Positions 40,028 through 50,164 of a stretch of DNA of 64,000 nt are shown here, one piece after another. Position 1 is the stretch's first letter. Each line of letters opens with the position of its first letter. Below the pieces are notes generated by a model. That model saw only the letters and a list, made by a program, of their open reading frames with translations. It did not search any database and was not told the origin of the DNA. Source of the stretch: Planctomycetales bacterium (GTDB taxonomy: Bacteria; Planctomycetota; Planctomycetia; Isosphaerales; Isosphaeraceae); NCBI GenBank assembly GCA_027449865.1, contig DAIDKV010000148.1, positions 1 through 64,000 on the forward strand. Direction: 5' to 3'. A program made the position numbers and the translations under genes.

Positions 40028-40987
40028 TCACTTGGCCCCGGGCTGGAGTGGGAGAGTGGGCGGGATACGCGACGCCGATGTGCCGGCTGCGCCTCCGCCT
40101 CCGAAACCACCACCAGCACCAAACGGATGACTGAGGACCCGGAGGAAGTTGGCAAAGAAGGTCGTCTGAAGGCCCGAGCTGACCACCACCTGATAAGGTG
40201 CCACGAGGCGGTCGAGGAAGATGGTAAACCGGACGATCGGGTCGCGATGCACGATAATTCGGTCGCCGGGCATCATCTGATAGTTGGTGGTCGGGTCACC
40301 GCCGTTGGTGATCGCCGAGAGGTTCACCGGCAGCACCTGCTCGCAGCAAGCGCCCGGAGGAGCCGGACGGACGAGACGGATATTCTGGGGCGCGGCGGTC
40401 GGAAGCAAGCCGCCCGCGTTCTGAAGGGCATCAAGGACCGTGTCGTTCCCCGTAATCGGAATTCGGCCCGGCACGGCGACATCTCCGAGGATGTAATACA
40501 CCTTGCTGTTATACGCCGTGACGTCCACGAAAATGCGATCGGTATCCTTGAAGTCCTTGATCAGAACCTGCCGCCCTTCCTTGTCATACTTCGGCTCGTT
40601 GGTCTCCTCGTCGATCTCGACCAGGCCGAGGGTCTCGTCGTTGATGTACTTCCGCAAGTGAAGAACAATCTTCTCCTTCACCTCGGGGATGGTAAGCCCG
40701 GCCACGTAGACCTCGCCGTAGAAGCCGAGCGAGATCTTGCCGTCGGGCCGGACCAGGCGTTCGCCCGAGATCGGCCGACCCGGCAAGGCTTCGAGCACCT
40801 CGACAAGCAGAAGGTCGGGCGGCTCGACCACGTACTCGGGCATGCTCACCTTCTGGAACTCACGAGGGATGTTACTGCTGGCAATCTTTTCTTCGGGCGT
40901 CCGGACCGTCTGGCATCCGCAGGCGGCGGAGATTGCGACAACGAGCAGCCAGCGCGCCCAATGTCGATCCGACCTCGTCTGATTCAT
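40028..40987 (-). CDS. Polysaccharide export (Wza/SLBB-type) lipoprotein
   Basis: Lipobox-like AISAACGCQT; YVVEPPDLLLVEVLEALPGRPISGERLVRPDGKISLGFYGEVYVAGLTIPEVKEKI; SKVYYILGDVAVPGRIPITGNDTVLDALQNAGGL. Confidence 0.9.
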   Translation of the reverse strand: MNQTRSDRHWARWLLVVAISAACGCQTVRTPEEKIASSNIPREFQKVSMPEYVVEPPDLLLVEVLEALPGRPISGERLVRPDGKISLGFYGEVYVAGLTIPEVKEKIVLHLRKYINDETLGLVEIDEETNEPKYDKEGRQVLIKDFKDTDRIFVDVTAYNSKVYYILGDVAVPGRIPITGNDTVLDALQNAGGLLPTAAPQNIRLVRPAPPGACCEQVLPVNLSAITNGGDPTTNYQMMPGDRIIVHRDPIVRFTIFLDRLVAPYQVVVSSGLQTTFFANFLRVLSHPFGAGGGFGGGGAAGTSASRIPPTLPLQPGAK

Positions 40988-41246
40988 CGCGATCATCCGC
41001 TCCTCCGACACCACGACATCGGCCGAACAGGCACCCGGCGGGGCGACCGAGACCACCCGCCGGGGACATCGCGGACGGCCCCGCTCCTCGCGGCCCCCGG
41101 CCCGTCCCCCGTCGCTTCGGCTTCGACTACCAGCCCGTCCGGCCGCAATCACCGGATCGGTCTTGACAGGAGATACAATCGGCACAATCGCTTCCCTGCT
41201 CAAATCGATTTCGACCGTTCGCCTCAGCCGACCGGTCTCAACCTGC

Positions 41247-41855
41247 TCAGGGGAAGGCCGTGGGCCGTCGATCGAAGTAATTGCGGGGATATGCCGCCCG
41301 CGTGGCCGATCGCGAAAAATAGCGCGCGGTCAGCCCGCCCGGCCGATTCCTGGTCCGAACGCTGACCCGTGATCGAATCCGATCGTCGGGCACGGCCGGG
41401 GTCACCCCAGAAGATGGACTGGCACTCATCCGAGTCGCCCCCGGTCCAGTGCTTTGCTGGTTCGCCATCATCCACATCATCCCGAGCTGCGCCGTCTGGA
41501 GATTCGTCGCCGCGGCGGTCGTCGCCGCCGTCGACGAACTGCTCGACATCGCCGAAGGAATGCCGAAGGCGCTCGGGTTGCCCAGTATCGTCCCGTACAT
41601 CATCGCCGATCCCATCGGGCTGTTCAGGAAGTTCCCCTGAATCGGCACTCCCGCCGCGGCCGTCGCGAGGTTCGCCCCAGCGCCCGGCTCGCCGAGCTGG
41701 TATTGCGAGAGGTTCTGCATCGGCGCGATCGTCGGGTCGGGCGCCAGGATCGGGATCCCGCCCCCAAAAAGCTGTGCCTGTGCCGATCGCCCCCCGCCCA
41801 GACCCGCCGCGCAGGCGAGGGTCACCCCCAGAATCCGCATCGCAATCGTCCTCAT
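41247..41855 (-). CDS. Secreted hypothetical protein, Ala/Ser-rich
   Basis: Signal peptide MRILGVTLACAAGLGGGRSAQA; low-complexity SSSSSTAATTAAATN. Confidence 0.6.
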   Translation of the reverse strand: MRTIAMRILGVTLACAAGLGGGRSAQAQLFGGGIPILAPDPTIAPMQNLSQYQLGEPGAGANLATAAAGVPIQGNFLNSPMGSAMMYGTILGNPSAFGIPSAMSSSSSTAATTAAATNLQTAQLGMMWMMANQQSTGPGATRMSASPSSGVTPAVPDDRIRSRVSVRTRNRPGGLTARYFSRSATRAAYPRNYFDRRPTAFP

Positions 41856-42155
41856 CACCGTTCCTCCCTTCCCTCTTCGATCGATTCGCGCAACGGCCCC
41901 TCGATCGGAGCCACTTCCCCTTCTTCCCTTTCGACTGACCTCTCCGCGAGGAAACAGAAAAACCCCCACAATCCCCACAAGCCGGGTATTCGTCATTTGC
42001 GCAAAACCCGGATTGTTCCCCTGTTCTCCAGATTCACTGGACTCAGACTCCGAGGAGATCCGATCGAACGAGACAGGTTTGATGGGAAGGACGGGAATGC
42101 CTCCGCCCAGGAGTAATCGGAGGCGAACCAGTCACCGCGAGCGGACGAGGCAAGG

Positions 42156-43013
42156 ATGCGAACGAACGCGAGAACGGGGGCCCACGCGCTGATACTGGTT
42201 GTGCTGACGGCCCTCGTCGGCCTTCCCGAGCGTGCGGAGGCCCAGCAGCAGGGGCTTTTCCCACTGGCGCCGATCCGTCGGCAGCGGGTACCGTGCGATC
42301 AGGAAGATCCGACATACAAGATCTACAAGAGCCAGTATTTCGGCTATCACCCCACTTGCTGGAATCCGTTCCCGGCTGGCTGGGGCTGCCCGAGCACTCA
42401 GGCACCGAACCGCGCCCAGTCACTGAAAGAGACGCCTCCAGCCCGGGAAACCGGCGCTACCGATCGAGGCCTCTTTGATGAGGACGGTGGCCGCGGTGAA
42501 CCGGCACCGAGACGGCGAGCCGAACCGCTCCCACTGCCGGGTGATACGAATGAGAATGTTTTCGACCCGAACAGTCCTGCCACGGGTGCGATTCCGGGCG
42601 CCCCAGCGCCGCCGGGCGCCGCGACGCCGCCAGCCACTCGTCCGTTCGATCCCAATCCCCGAGGCGCCATGAGGTTACCGTCTCGGGGGCGGTCGAGAGC
42701 TCGCGTGCGGACCGCCGAGCCTCCGACCGAGGAAACCGCTCCCGAACTGGCCGAGCCCTCGGGCGCGGTCGCCGAGAGATCATCCGGCCTGCGGGGTCGT
42801 GAAACGACCGACGACGACGGAGGACCCCTGCTCGGCCTCGCCGACTCTGACATCGTTCGCTCGGACACCACCTCGGCCGACCGACCCTCGGCCGAGGTCG
42901 CCGAAAACGACTCCACCCCACCCACGCCGGCCCCGGCCTCTCCTGCTCCACCGCGCCGCCGACTCTTCGGCAACCTCTTCAGCGCCCTCAGTGGGGGCTC
43001 GATCCGCCGCTGA
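42156..43013 (+). CDS. Secreted hypothetical protein with motif YKIYKSQYFGYHPTCWNPFPAGWGCPS
   Basis: Signal peptide ALILVVLTALVGLPERAEA; conserved-looking block then Pro/Arg-rich tail. Confidence 0.7.
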   Translation: MRTNARTGAHALILVVLTALVGLPERAEAQQQGLFPLAPIRRQRVPCDQEDPTYKIYKSQYFGYHPTCWNPFPAGWGCPSTQAPNRAQSLKETPPARETGATDRGLFDEDGGRGEPAPRRRAEPLPLPGDTNENVFDPNSPATGAIPGAPAPPGAATPPATRPFDPNPRGAMRLPSRGRSRARVRTAEPPTEETAPELAEPSGAVAERSSGLRGRETTDDDGGPLLGLADSDIVRSDTTSADRPSAEVAENDSTPPTPAPASPAPPRRRLFGNLFSALSGGSIRR

Positions 43014-43034
43014 TCGATGACGATCCTCGAATCC

Positions 43035-43066
43035 CGCCCCCGCCCGCGATGTTGCGGGCGGGGGCG
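43035..43066. terminator. 13-bp perfect GC-rich hairpin
   Basis: CGCCCCCGCCCGC-GATGTT-GCGGGCGGGGGCG; no U-tract. Confidence 0.55.
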
Positions 43067-43196
43067 CGCGGCATGCATCCGATGCAAAGATTCGGCGGTC
43101 CTGTCAGAATAACTCTCTGAGGCCGCTACCGCCCCGACCGGTCTGTCGCTGACGGCCGGGCCCCTTGATCCCGCCACCGCGAGCGAGCAACCGGGC

Positions 43197-44771
43197 ATGC
43201 GAAGTCGGACAACTGGAACCTACGTGGTGCTGATGGTGGTCCTGATCGGGGCCGCGGTCGGGCTCTCGGCCTGGCTGGTCAGCTCGCTGAACGAGATGCA
43301 CGAGCGGTTCGCCCGTGAGTCGCCTGGGTTGGGACTGACCTTTCTGGTCGTTCTGATCCTCCTCATGGTCTTCGGCGCGGCCTGGCTCGGGCGGCTGGCC
43401 TGGCGTTCGCGATCGATCGGGGCGGCCGGTCAGCCCGCGAGTGTCCCCGAGGACGTCATCCAGGCGGCTGTGGTCCAGGCCGACCAGGCCGAGGTCGTGA
43501 TCCGGAAGCTCGGCGACGAGGCGGCGAAGCAGGAACTCGGTCGAGAGCTGACCGAGATCCGGGCCGGGCGCGACCGCCGCGAGTTCCGCGTCGTGATCTT
43601 CGGGACCGGCTCGGCCGGCAAGACCTCGCTGATCAATGCCCTGCTCGGCCGCGACGTCGGCAAGATCGAGGCGACCATCGGGACGACCCTCCGCGGCGAG
43701 AGCCACACTCACACGATGCAGGGCGTCGAGGGGACGGTCTACCTGACCGACACACCCGGCCTCTCGGAGATCGGCTCCGGCGGCCTGGCGCGCGAGCAGG
43801 AGGCCCGAGAACTGGCCGCCCGCGCCGATTTGCTCATCTTCGTCGTCGATCACGACCTGGTCCGGACCGAGTTCGACCCCCTTTCGGCGCTGGTCCGGCA
43901 GGGGAAGCGGTCGATCGTCCTGTTCAACAAGTCCGACCGCTTCCCCGACTCCGACCGCGAGGCGATCCTCGCCAAGCTCCGAGAGCGGTTGCGCGGCCTG
44001 GTCGCTCCCGACGACGTGATCGTCGGCGCGGCCGCGCCGAGGCCGATCGCGGTCCGGGTCCGCCGTGACGACGGGACCACGGAGACGGTCCTTGAAGACC
44101 AGCCGCCCGAGCTGGATGCCCTCCGATCCCGGATCGCGAAGGTCCTGAAGGCCGAGGGCGAGTCGCTCCGGGCGGGCAACCTGCTCCTCCGGGCGCACCT
44201 GCTCAGCCGAAAGGCGCAGGACCAGCTCTCGTCCGAGCGAGACCGTCGCGCCGAGGAGGTCATCGAGCGGTTCCAGTGGATCACCGCGGCAACCTCGTTC
44301 ACCAATCCCTTCCCGGCGCTCGAATTGCTCGCGAGCGGTGCCGTCCAGTTCCAGATGATCTCTGAACTGGCGAACGTTTATGGCATCACGCTCTCGACGT
44401 CGAACGTCCGAATCATCGGGACCGAAATGATCCAGATGCTGGTGAAGCTCGGATTGGTCGAGGCCACGACATCGTTGATCGCCGGTGTGTTCAAATCGAC
44501 GATGGTCGGCTACGCGGCAGGCGGTGCGGTGCAGGCGGTCTCGCTGGCGTATCTGACGCACATCTCGGGCGAGACCTTTGCCGAGTATTTCCGCCACGGC
44601 CAGAGCTGGGGCGACGGCGGGATGCAGGCGGCCCTGATCCGGCAGTTCGACCTGACCAGCCGGGCCGAGTTCCTCCAGCAATTCGCGAAGCAGGCGGTGC
44701 AGAAGGTCTCCAGCCGGATCCTCCACGGCGGATCGAAGCCGCAGGAACAACACCCGGCGTCGAGGAACTGA
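43197..44771 (+). CDS. Membrane-associated Era/YcjF-like GTPase (paralogue 1)
   Basis: Two N-terminal TM segments; G1 GTGSAGKTSLINALL, G3 DTPG, G4 NKSD; hydrophobic C-terminal region. Confidence 0.88.
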   Translation: MRSRTTGTYVVLMVVLIGAAVGLSAWLVSSLNEMHERFARESPGLGLTFLVVLILLMVFGAAWLGRLAWRSRSIGAAGQPASVPEDVIQAAVVQADQAEVVIRKLGDEAAKQELGRELTEIRAGRDRREFRVVIFGTGSAGKTSLINALLGRDVGKIEATIGTTLRGESHTHTMQGVEGTVYLTDTPGLSEIGSGGLAREQEARELAARADLLIFVVDHDLVRTEFDPLSALVRQGKRSIVLFNKSDRFPDSDREAILAKLRERLRGLVAPDDVIVGAAAPRPIAVRVRRDDGTTETVLEDQPPELDALRSRIAKVLKAEGESLRAGNLLLRAHLLSRKAQDQLSSERDRRAEEVIERFQWITAATSFTNPFPALELLASGAVQFQMISELANVYGITLSTSNVRIIGTEMIQMLVKLGLVEATTSLIAGVFKSTMVGYAAGGAVQAVSLAYLTHISGETFAEYFRHGQSWGDGGMQAALIRQFDLTSRAEFLQQFAKQAVQKVSSRILHGGSKPQEQHPASRN

Positions 44772-44790
44772 GCGATCGGGAGGTAGCGCG

Positions 44791-46170
44791 ATGTCCGGTT
44801 TCCTTGGGGATCTTCCGCGACTGTTCCCCCGACCCGAGCAGACGATCGCCGGCATCGGCCGGTTACTTCGCGCGGGCGAGGTGAGTTGCGTCGGCATTCT
44901 GAACGCCTGCCTCGAACAGGTGGACGCGTGGGAATCGAAGGTCCACGCCTGGGTCGTGCTCGACCGCGAAGGAGCGATGGCCCAGGCCCGAGCGCTGGAC
45001 GAGGAAATGAGTTCCGGCAAGGACCGTGGGCCGCTGCATGGGATCCCGATCGGGGTGAAAGACATCTTCGACGTGAAGGGATTCCCGACGGCCTGCGGCG
45101 CGAGGCGGTGGGCGGACCGGGTCGTCTCGACGGACGCCCATCCGGTCGTCTCCCTGAGAAGTGCCGGGGCGGTCATCCTGGGGAAGACGGTCACGACGCC
45201 TTATGCCTGGATCGATCCGCCGTCGACGCGCAATCCCTGGAATCTCGATCGATCGCCTGGCGGTTCGTCGAGCGGGTCGGCCGCGGCGGTGGCCTCCGGG
45301 ATGTGCTTCGCGGCGCTCGGGTCGCAGACCGGCGGCTCGATCACCCGCCCGGCCTCGTTCTGCGGGGTCGCCGGGATGAAGCCCAGCCGGGCGATCGCCT
45401 CGGCCGACCCACACGAGCACGTCTTCCCACTGGCCCCATCCCTCGACCACGTCGGCTTCCTGGCGAGAGGGACGGACGACCTCCGGATTCTCTTCGACGC
45501 GATGCGCGGCCATTACCTCGCGAAGATCGTGGGCCTGGGACCGGAGAGGGGCTTCCGATTCGGGGGAGCCCACGAGGGCCCTCGACGATTCGTTCGCCTC
45601 CGCGGCTTCTTCGATCGCCGCGCCGATCCGGCGGTCCGCGCAGCCCTCGATCGCGTCGTGGTCGCCCTCGAAGCAGCCGGGGCCGAGGTCCGCGATGTCG
45701 AGGATCCCGTGGATTTCGAGCAGATCCTCGTCGATCATCGCCGGGTAATGGCGTCGGAGGCGGCCTTCGTCCACACCGATGACTTCGGGAGCCATCCCGA
45801 CGACTATCCCCCGCGGATCTCGGCCCTGATCGAGGAGGGTCGATCCGTCCGGGCGCCTGATTACATTAAGACCACCAGGGGCCTCGCGCACGATCGCATC
45901 CCGTTCGCCTTCCTCTTCGGGAATGGCGAGGTCGACGCGATCCTCACGCCCGCGACGGTCGGCACCGCGACCGACCCTTCCGTCACCGGCGACCCGGCCT
46001 TCAACTCTCCCTGGAGCTACACCGGCCTGCCCACCGTCTCGTTCCCGATCGGACGAGCCGAGGACGGTCTGCCGCTCGCGATCCAGCTCGTCGGGCGTGA
46101 TTCAAACGACGACGACCTGCTCGACGCAGCCTCGTGGTCCGAGGACGCCCTCCGATCGAGTCAATCCTAG
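44791..46170 (+). CDS. Amidase signature family protein
   Basis: GIPIGVKDIFDVKGFPTACG, SPGGSSSGSAAAVASGMCFAALGSQTGGSITRPASFCGVAGMKPS. Confidence 0.92.
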   Translation: MSGFLGDLPRLFPRPEQTIAGIGRLLRAGEVSCVGILNACLEQVDAWESKVHAWVVLDREGAMAQARALDEEMSSGKDRGPLHGIPIGVKDIFDVKGFPTACGARRWADRVVSTDAHPVVSLRSAGAVILGKTVTTPYAWIDPPSTRNPWNLDRSPGGSSSGSAAAVASGMCFAALGSQTGGSITRPASFCGVAGMKPSRAIASADPHEHVFPLAPSLDHVGFLARGTDDLRILFDAMRGHYLAKIVGLGPERGFRFGGAHEGPRRFVRLRGFFDRRADPAVRAALDRVVVALEAAGAEVRDVEDPVDFEQILVDHRRVMASEAAFVHTDDFGSHPDDYPPRISALIEEGRSVRAPDYIKTTRGLAHDRIPFAFLFGNGEVDAILTPATVGTATDPSVTGDPAFNSPWSYTGLPTVSFPIGRAEDGLPLAIQLVGRDSNDDDLLDAASWSEDALRSSQS

Positions 46171-46183
46171 AGGACCCGGCACC

Positions 46184-47587
46184 ATGACCGGCGACGAGGA
46201 GCTGAACGACTTGCTCGACGAACTGGACCGACAGACCGCCGCCGAGGACCCGGATCGGGCCGTCGAGCAGGCGCGTGAGAGCCTCGAAGAGACCCTCCGC
46301 GGGCTGAAGCTCACGCCCGAGGAAGAGACCGCGATGGCCGACGAGCTCCGCCAACTTCGCGAGCTAGCGCAAAAGCTCGACGAGACGACCATCGAGATCG
46401 CCGCCTTCGGGATGGTCAGCCGGGGGAAGTCGTCGGTCCTGAACGCGCTGGTCGGCCAGGAGGTGTTCCGGGTCGGCGCGACCCACGGGACGACCGTGGC
46501 CCGAGCCGCGCAGAAGTGGGAACAGAGTACCCTCGACCGCCCGGGGCTCGAAGGAGCCCGACTCGTCGTGGTGGACACGCCCGGGATCGACGAGGTCGGC
46601 GGCGAGGGGCGTGAGGTCCTGGCGCGAGACGTCGCCCGGCACGCGGATTTGATCCTCTTCGTCGTCTCGGGCGACATGCAGCGGGTCGAGATCGAAGCAC
46701 TGGCCGCGCTCCGCGAGGCTCAAAAACCGATCATCCTCGTCTTCAACCAGATCGACCGATATCCCGACCTCGACCGCGACCAGATCTACGCGAAAATCAA
46801 GGACGAGCGGGTCCGACACCTGGTCCGACCCGAAGATGTTGTGATGACCGCGGCGCGTCCCGACGCGTTCCGGGTCAAGATCCAGCTTCCCGACGGGACG
46901 ACCGAGGTCCAGTGGGAGCGTCCCGCCCCGTTGATCGAGCCGCTCAAGGCCCGGATTCTTGATGTTCTGGATCGCGAGGGGAAGGCGCTCGTCGCCCTGA
47001 ACACGCTCCTGATCGCCGGTGACTTGCACTCCGAGATCGTCGCGAGGAAGGTTCAAATCCGAGACAACGCCGCGAACAGGCTCATCTGGAACTTCGCACT
47101 GGCGAAGGGCGCCGCGGTCGCGTTGAACCCGGTCCCGGTCGCGGACATGGCGGGCGGATTGGCGGTCGATGTCGGGATGATCACGACACTGAGCAAGCTC
47201 TACGGCATCCCGCTGACACGACGGACCGCCACCAATCTCGTCCGCGACATGATGCTCGCCCTGGGCGCGATGGGACTGGTGAGCGTCGCCAGCCGGCTGC
47301 TCGCGAGCGGCCTGAAATCGTCGCTCGCCGGGCTGACGGTCGCCACCGGCGGCCTGGCCGCGCCTCTGACCTTCCTCGGCTACGGCGCCATCAGCCTCGG
47401 CCAGGCGGCCACGGGCGCGACGACCTCCTACATCATCGGCCAGGGCGCCAAGACCTACCTCCGGCAGGGCTGCCAGTGGGGCCCCCGCGGGATCAAGACA
47501 GTCATCCAGCAGATCGTCGCGGAGGCAAAGGCCGACTCGGTCATCGACCGACTGCGCGACGACCTCAAGGCGAGGCTCAAGACGTGA
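46184..47587 (+). CDS. Era/YcjF-like GTPase (paralogue 2)
   Basis: G1 GMVSRGKSSVLNALVG, G3 DTPGIDEV, G4 NQIDRY; C-terminal hydrophobic region and QGCQWGPRGIKTVIQQIV similar to paralogue 1 HGQSWGDGGMQAALIRQF. Confidence 0.88.
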   Translation: MTGDEELNDLLDELDRQTAAEDPDRAVEQARESLEETLRGLKLTPEEETAMADELRQLRELAQKLDETTIEIAAFGMVSRGKSSVLNALVGQEVFRVGATHGTTVARAAQKWEQSTLDRPGLEGARLVVVDTPGIDEVGGEGREVLARDVARHADLILFVVSGDMQRVEIEALAALREAQKPIILVFNQIDRYPDLDRDQIYAKIKDERVRHLVRPEDVVMTAARPDAFRVKIQLPDGTTEVQWERPAPLIEPLKARILDVLDREGKALVALNTLLIAGDLHSEIVARKVQIRDNAANRLIWNFALAKGAAVALNPVPVADMAGGLAVDVGMITTLSKLYGIPLTRRTATNLVRDMMLALGAMGLVSVASRLLASGLKSSLAGLTVATGGLAAPLTFLGYGAISLGQAATGATTSYIIGQGAKTYLRQGCQWGPRGIKTVIQQIVAEAKADSVIDRLRDDLKARLKT

Positions 47588-48033
47588 ACGCTCGCCTTCG
47601 ACCCTACCTGATCGCGGGTGGTCTCGCGATCGCGGCGATCGCCGCCCTGGCGATCGAGTTCGTCGCGACGGCTCCGGTCCGGGGTGCCGTACGGACCTGC
47701 TCCGAATTGATGACGATCGCCAATCGCCCCGACCTTTCCGACTCGGATCGGATTGAGGCCGCCCGTGCCCGATGCTCGCGCCGATATCTTTCGACGCACC
47801 GACTCGGAGTCGGACGAGGCGGCGAGGGGCTGGTCGGCTTCCCTCGCAACCTGAGCAAGAACTTCCAGGCCTGGCGCGAGGGCGCCGACGTCTGGATCTG
47901 CCCGACCAACCGTATCGGCCCGATCTATCGGTTCGTCTTCGAGGAGAGGGCCTGGCGGTTCGATGGACCGGTTGGGCTCCTTCGCCCTCACGGCGAGATC
48001 ATCCCAGCCGAGGATTTGCCGAAGGACGAGTGA
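47584..48033 (+). CDS. Small single-TM hypothetical protein, translationally coupled to GTPase 2
   Basis: GTG start overlaps the upstream TGA (GTGA); TM LIAGGLAIAAIAALAIEFVA. Confidence 0.65.
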   Translation: MNARLRPYLIAGGLAIAAIAALAIEFVATAPVRGAVRTCSELMTIANRPDLSDSDRIEAARARCSRRYLSTHRLGVGRGGEGLVGFPRNLSKNFQAWREGADVWICPTNRIGPIYRFVFEERAWRFDGPVGLLRPHGEIIPAEDLPKDE

Positions 48034-48165
48034 TCGCCAGGAGTGGAATCCTCGATCCACAAAGACATTCGGAGCAATCGTCCACCCCAAATCAGACGGC
48101 TTGTCCCAGCGCGGTACATACACACCATCACAACTTGACGGTTCGAATTCGGGAGTTTCCTCGTC

Positions 48166-49287
48166 ATGACGACCGTGGCCGACGTCGCCAAATGGCTGGA
48201 GCGATTCGCCCCGTCGGGGCTCGCGGAGTCCTGGGACAATGTCGGGTTGCTCTGGGGCGATCCCGCATCCTCGGCCGATCGAATCATGACCTGCCTGACC
48301 GTCACTCCGACCACCGTCGGCGAGGCTCTGGAAAGGCGCGCGGAGATGATCGTCAGCCATCATCCGATCCTGTTTCAGGCGACCAGGCAGCTCCGCGCGG
48401 ATCGGCCCGCGACGGGTTTCCTCTGGCAACTGGCGAGGCACGGGATCGCGGTGGCGAGCCCGCACACCGCGTTTGACAACACCCGGGGCGGGATCAACGA
48501 GATCCTGTGCGAGAGGCTGGGAATCGTCGATCCCTCTCCGCTCCGGCCGATCGGCTCCGAGGCAAGGGCGGGGACATTCAAGGTGGTCGTCTTCACGCCC
48601 GAACCCGACCGCGAGGAGGTACTGGCCTCGGCGTTCGCGGCCGGCGCCGGCGCGATCGGCGATTATCGCGAATGCTCCTTCGCAATCCCGGGGCAGGGAA
48701 CCTTCTTTGGGACCGAGTCGACGGATCCCGCGGTCGGGCAGAAGGGACGTCGCGAAACGGTAAACGAGCTTCGCCTGGAATTCGTCTGCCCGGCTGGTCG
48801 GATCGCGGACGTTCTGGAGGCGGTTCGCTCAAGCCACTCGTACGAGGAACCGGCCATCGACGTCTACCCGTTACATCCGGTGAGCAGCGAGGCCGTCGGC
48901 GCGGGTCGAGTCGGGATGCTATCCAATCCCACCTCGCTCGAAGAATTCGCCACGAGCGTGGCCCGGGCGCTCGGAGATCGCGGTACCCGGTTCGTCGGCG
49001 ATCCGGGACGCGAGGTCCGCCGAGTGGCCGTTTGCTGCGGCGCCGGGGACGATTTTTTGAAGGACGCCGCTCGGGTCGGAGCCGACGTCCTGCTGACCGG
49101 CGAGGCGCGGTTCCATCGCGGGCACGAAGCCGAGTTGCTCCAGATCGGCCTGATCGTCGCCGGTCACCACGCCACCGAGCGGATCGGCGTCGAAATCCTC
49201 GGACGTAAAATCGCCTCGGCCTTCCCCGAAGCGGAGGTCTGGGCCAGCCGGACCGAGGTCGACCCGTTCCGGCTCGTCGCCTTTTGA
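48166..49287 (+). CDS. Nif3-like dinuclear metal center protein
   Basis: ESWDNVGLLWGDP, VSHHPILFQ, HTAFDNTRGGINEIL, GEARFHRGHEA, GHHATERIG. Confidence 0.93.
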   Translation: MTTVADVAKWLERFAPSGLAESWDNVGLLWGDPASSADRIMTCLTVTPTTVGEALERRAEMIVSHHPILFQATRQLRADRPATGFLWQLARHGIAVASPHTAFDNTRGGINEILCERLGIVDPSPLRPIGSEARAGTFKVVVFTPEPDREEVLASAFAAGAGAIGDYRECSFAIPGQGTFFGTESTDPAVGQKGRRETVNELRLEFVCPAGRIADVLEAVRSSHSYEEPAIDVYPLHPVSSEAVGAGRVGMLSNPTSLEEFATSVARALGDRGTRFVGDPGREVRRVAVCCGAGDDFLKDAARVGADVLLTGEARFHRGHEAELLQIGLIVAGHHATERIGVEILGRKIASAFPEAEVWASRTEVDPFRLVAF

Positions 49288-49365
49288 GACTCTCAGGAAA
49301 TGCCGGGACGGTCCTCTCGAAGACCGCGAGCACGTCCAGATGATCTCAGGGCGAATCGGCGGAGG

Positions 49366-49398
49366 CGCAAAAAGGAAACCCCGGGGCAACCCGGGGTT
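49366..49398 (-). terminator. Intrinsic terminator
   Basis: Minus strand AACCCCGGG-TTGC-CCCGGGGTT-TCCTTTTTGCG; follows the 49427-49762 gene. Confidence 0.75.
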
Positions 49399-49426
49399 CG
49401 GTTCGTCGAGATCCGGTCACAGCCAC

Positions 49427-49762
49427 TCAGGCCTTCTTCTTGGCCTTCGCGATGGCCGCCTCTTCCTCCTCGGCCTCCAGATCCTCACCCTCCCCGGCCC
49501 CCGGCTTCGCGGGCCGTGCCGTCGGCAGCGGGAGGAATTGCTGGTGCTCCCACTGCCCCGACCAGAACTGCCCGGTCCACTTCTGAAGCGAGATCGTACG
49601 GACCGTCGGCCGGTCCTCGTCACGAATCACTTCACCCCAGGCGCCCGTGTAGGCCGCGCGGACCTGCGAAGAACTCTCGCCCACGCAGAGCAGCCGCTCG
49701 CCGTTGGGTGAAAGGCAGGCCACCGCTCGCCAGTCCTGGGCGCCACTGGTTCCACTACTCAT
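49427..49762 (-). CDS. Hypothetical protein with acidic/Lys-rich tail
   Basis: 111 aa, good terminator downstream; MSSGTSGAQDWRAVACLSPNGERLLCVGESSSQVRAAYTGAWGEV...EGEDLEAEEEEAAIAKAKKKA. Confidence 0.65.
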   Translation of the reverse strand: MSSGTSGAQDWRAVACLSPNGERLLCVGESSSQVRAAYTGAWGEVIRDEDRPTVRTISLQKWTGQFWSGQWEHQQFLPLPTARPAKPGAGEGEDLEAEEEEAAIAKAKKKA

Positions 49763-50164
49763 GGTTGATAGATCCCCTTTTCCGACTTTTCAAACCTCGA
49801 CCGCCCCACTTTACCAGCACTCACATTTCGCCCAATTCCCCAGGTCATTTGGCCGCGGCCATCGACCGAGCCACCGGCCGGGCCAGGCTCCGAAGACCGG
49901 GGACAGAAAAGTTTGGACGTAAGCCGGCTGGTTGCAAATCGATGCGGCGGGAGGAGCTCGATTACCGGCAAACGCACGACCGGCGGGTTCCGAGAGGATC
50001 GTCGCCCCACGGCCATCCGATCGGCTCGTTGACTATGAAAATTGTAGCGGCCGGATTGCAGTCGGGCGACTAAAAATTCGGAAAAAAGCGAGAAGAGATC
50101 GGCCCTACCGGGAAGGATCACACACGCATGAAATTCGATCCAGCTTGCCGGGGGAGTGGTTGGG

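Noticed and set aside
43104-45194. 696-aa minus-strand ORF opposite the GTPase and amidase genes
   Set aside because: High-GC shadow ORF: low-complexity composition, no recognisable domains, and the plus strand encodes clear conserved proteins.
45923-46183. N-terminal extension of the second GTPase ORF
   Set aside because: Out-of-frame overlap with the amidase 3' end; ATG 46184 gives a normal start.
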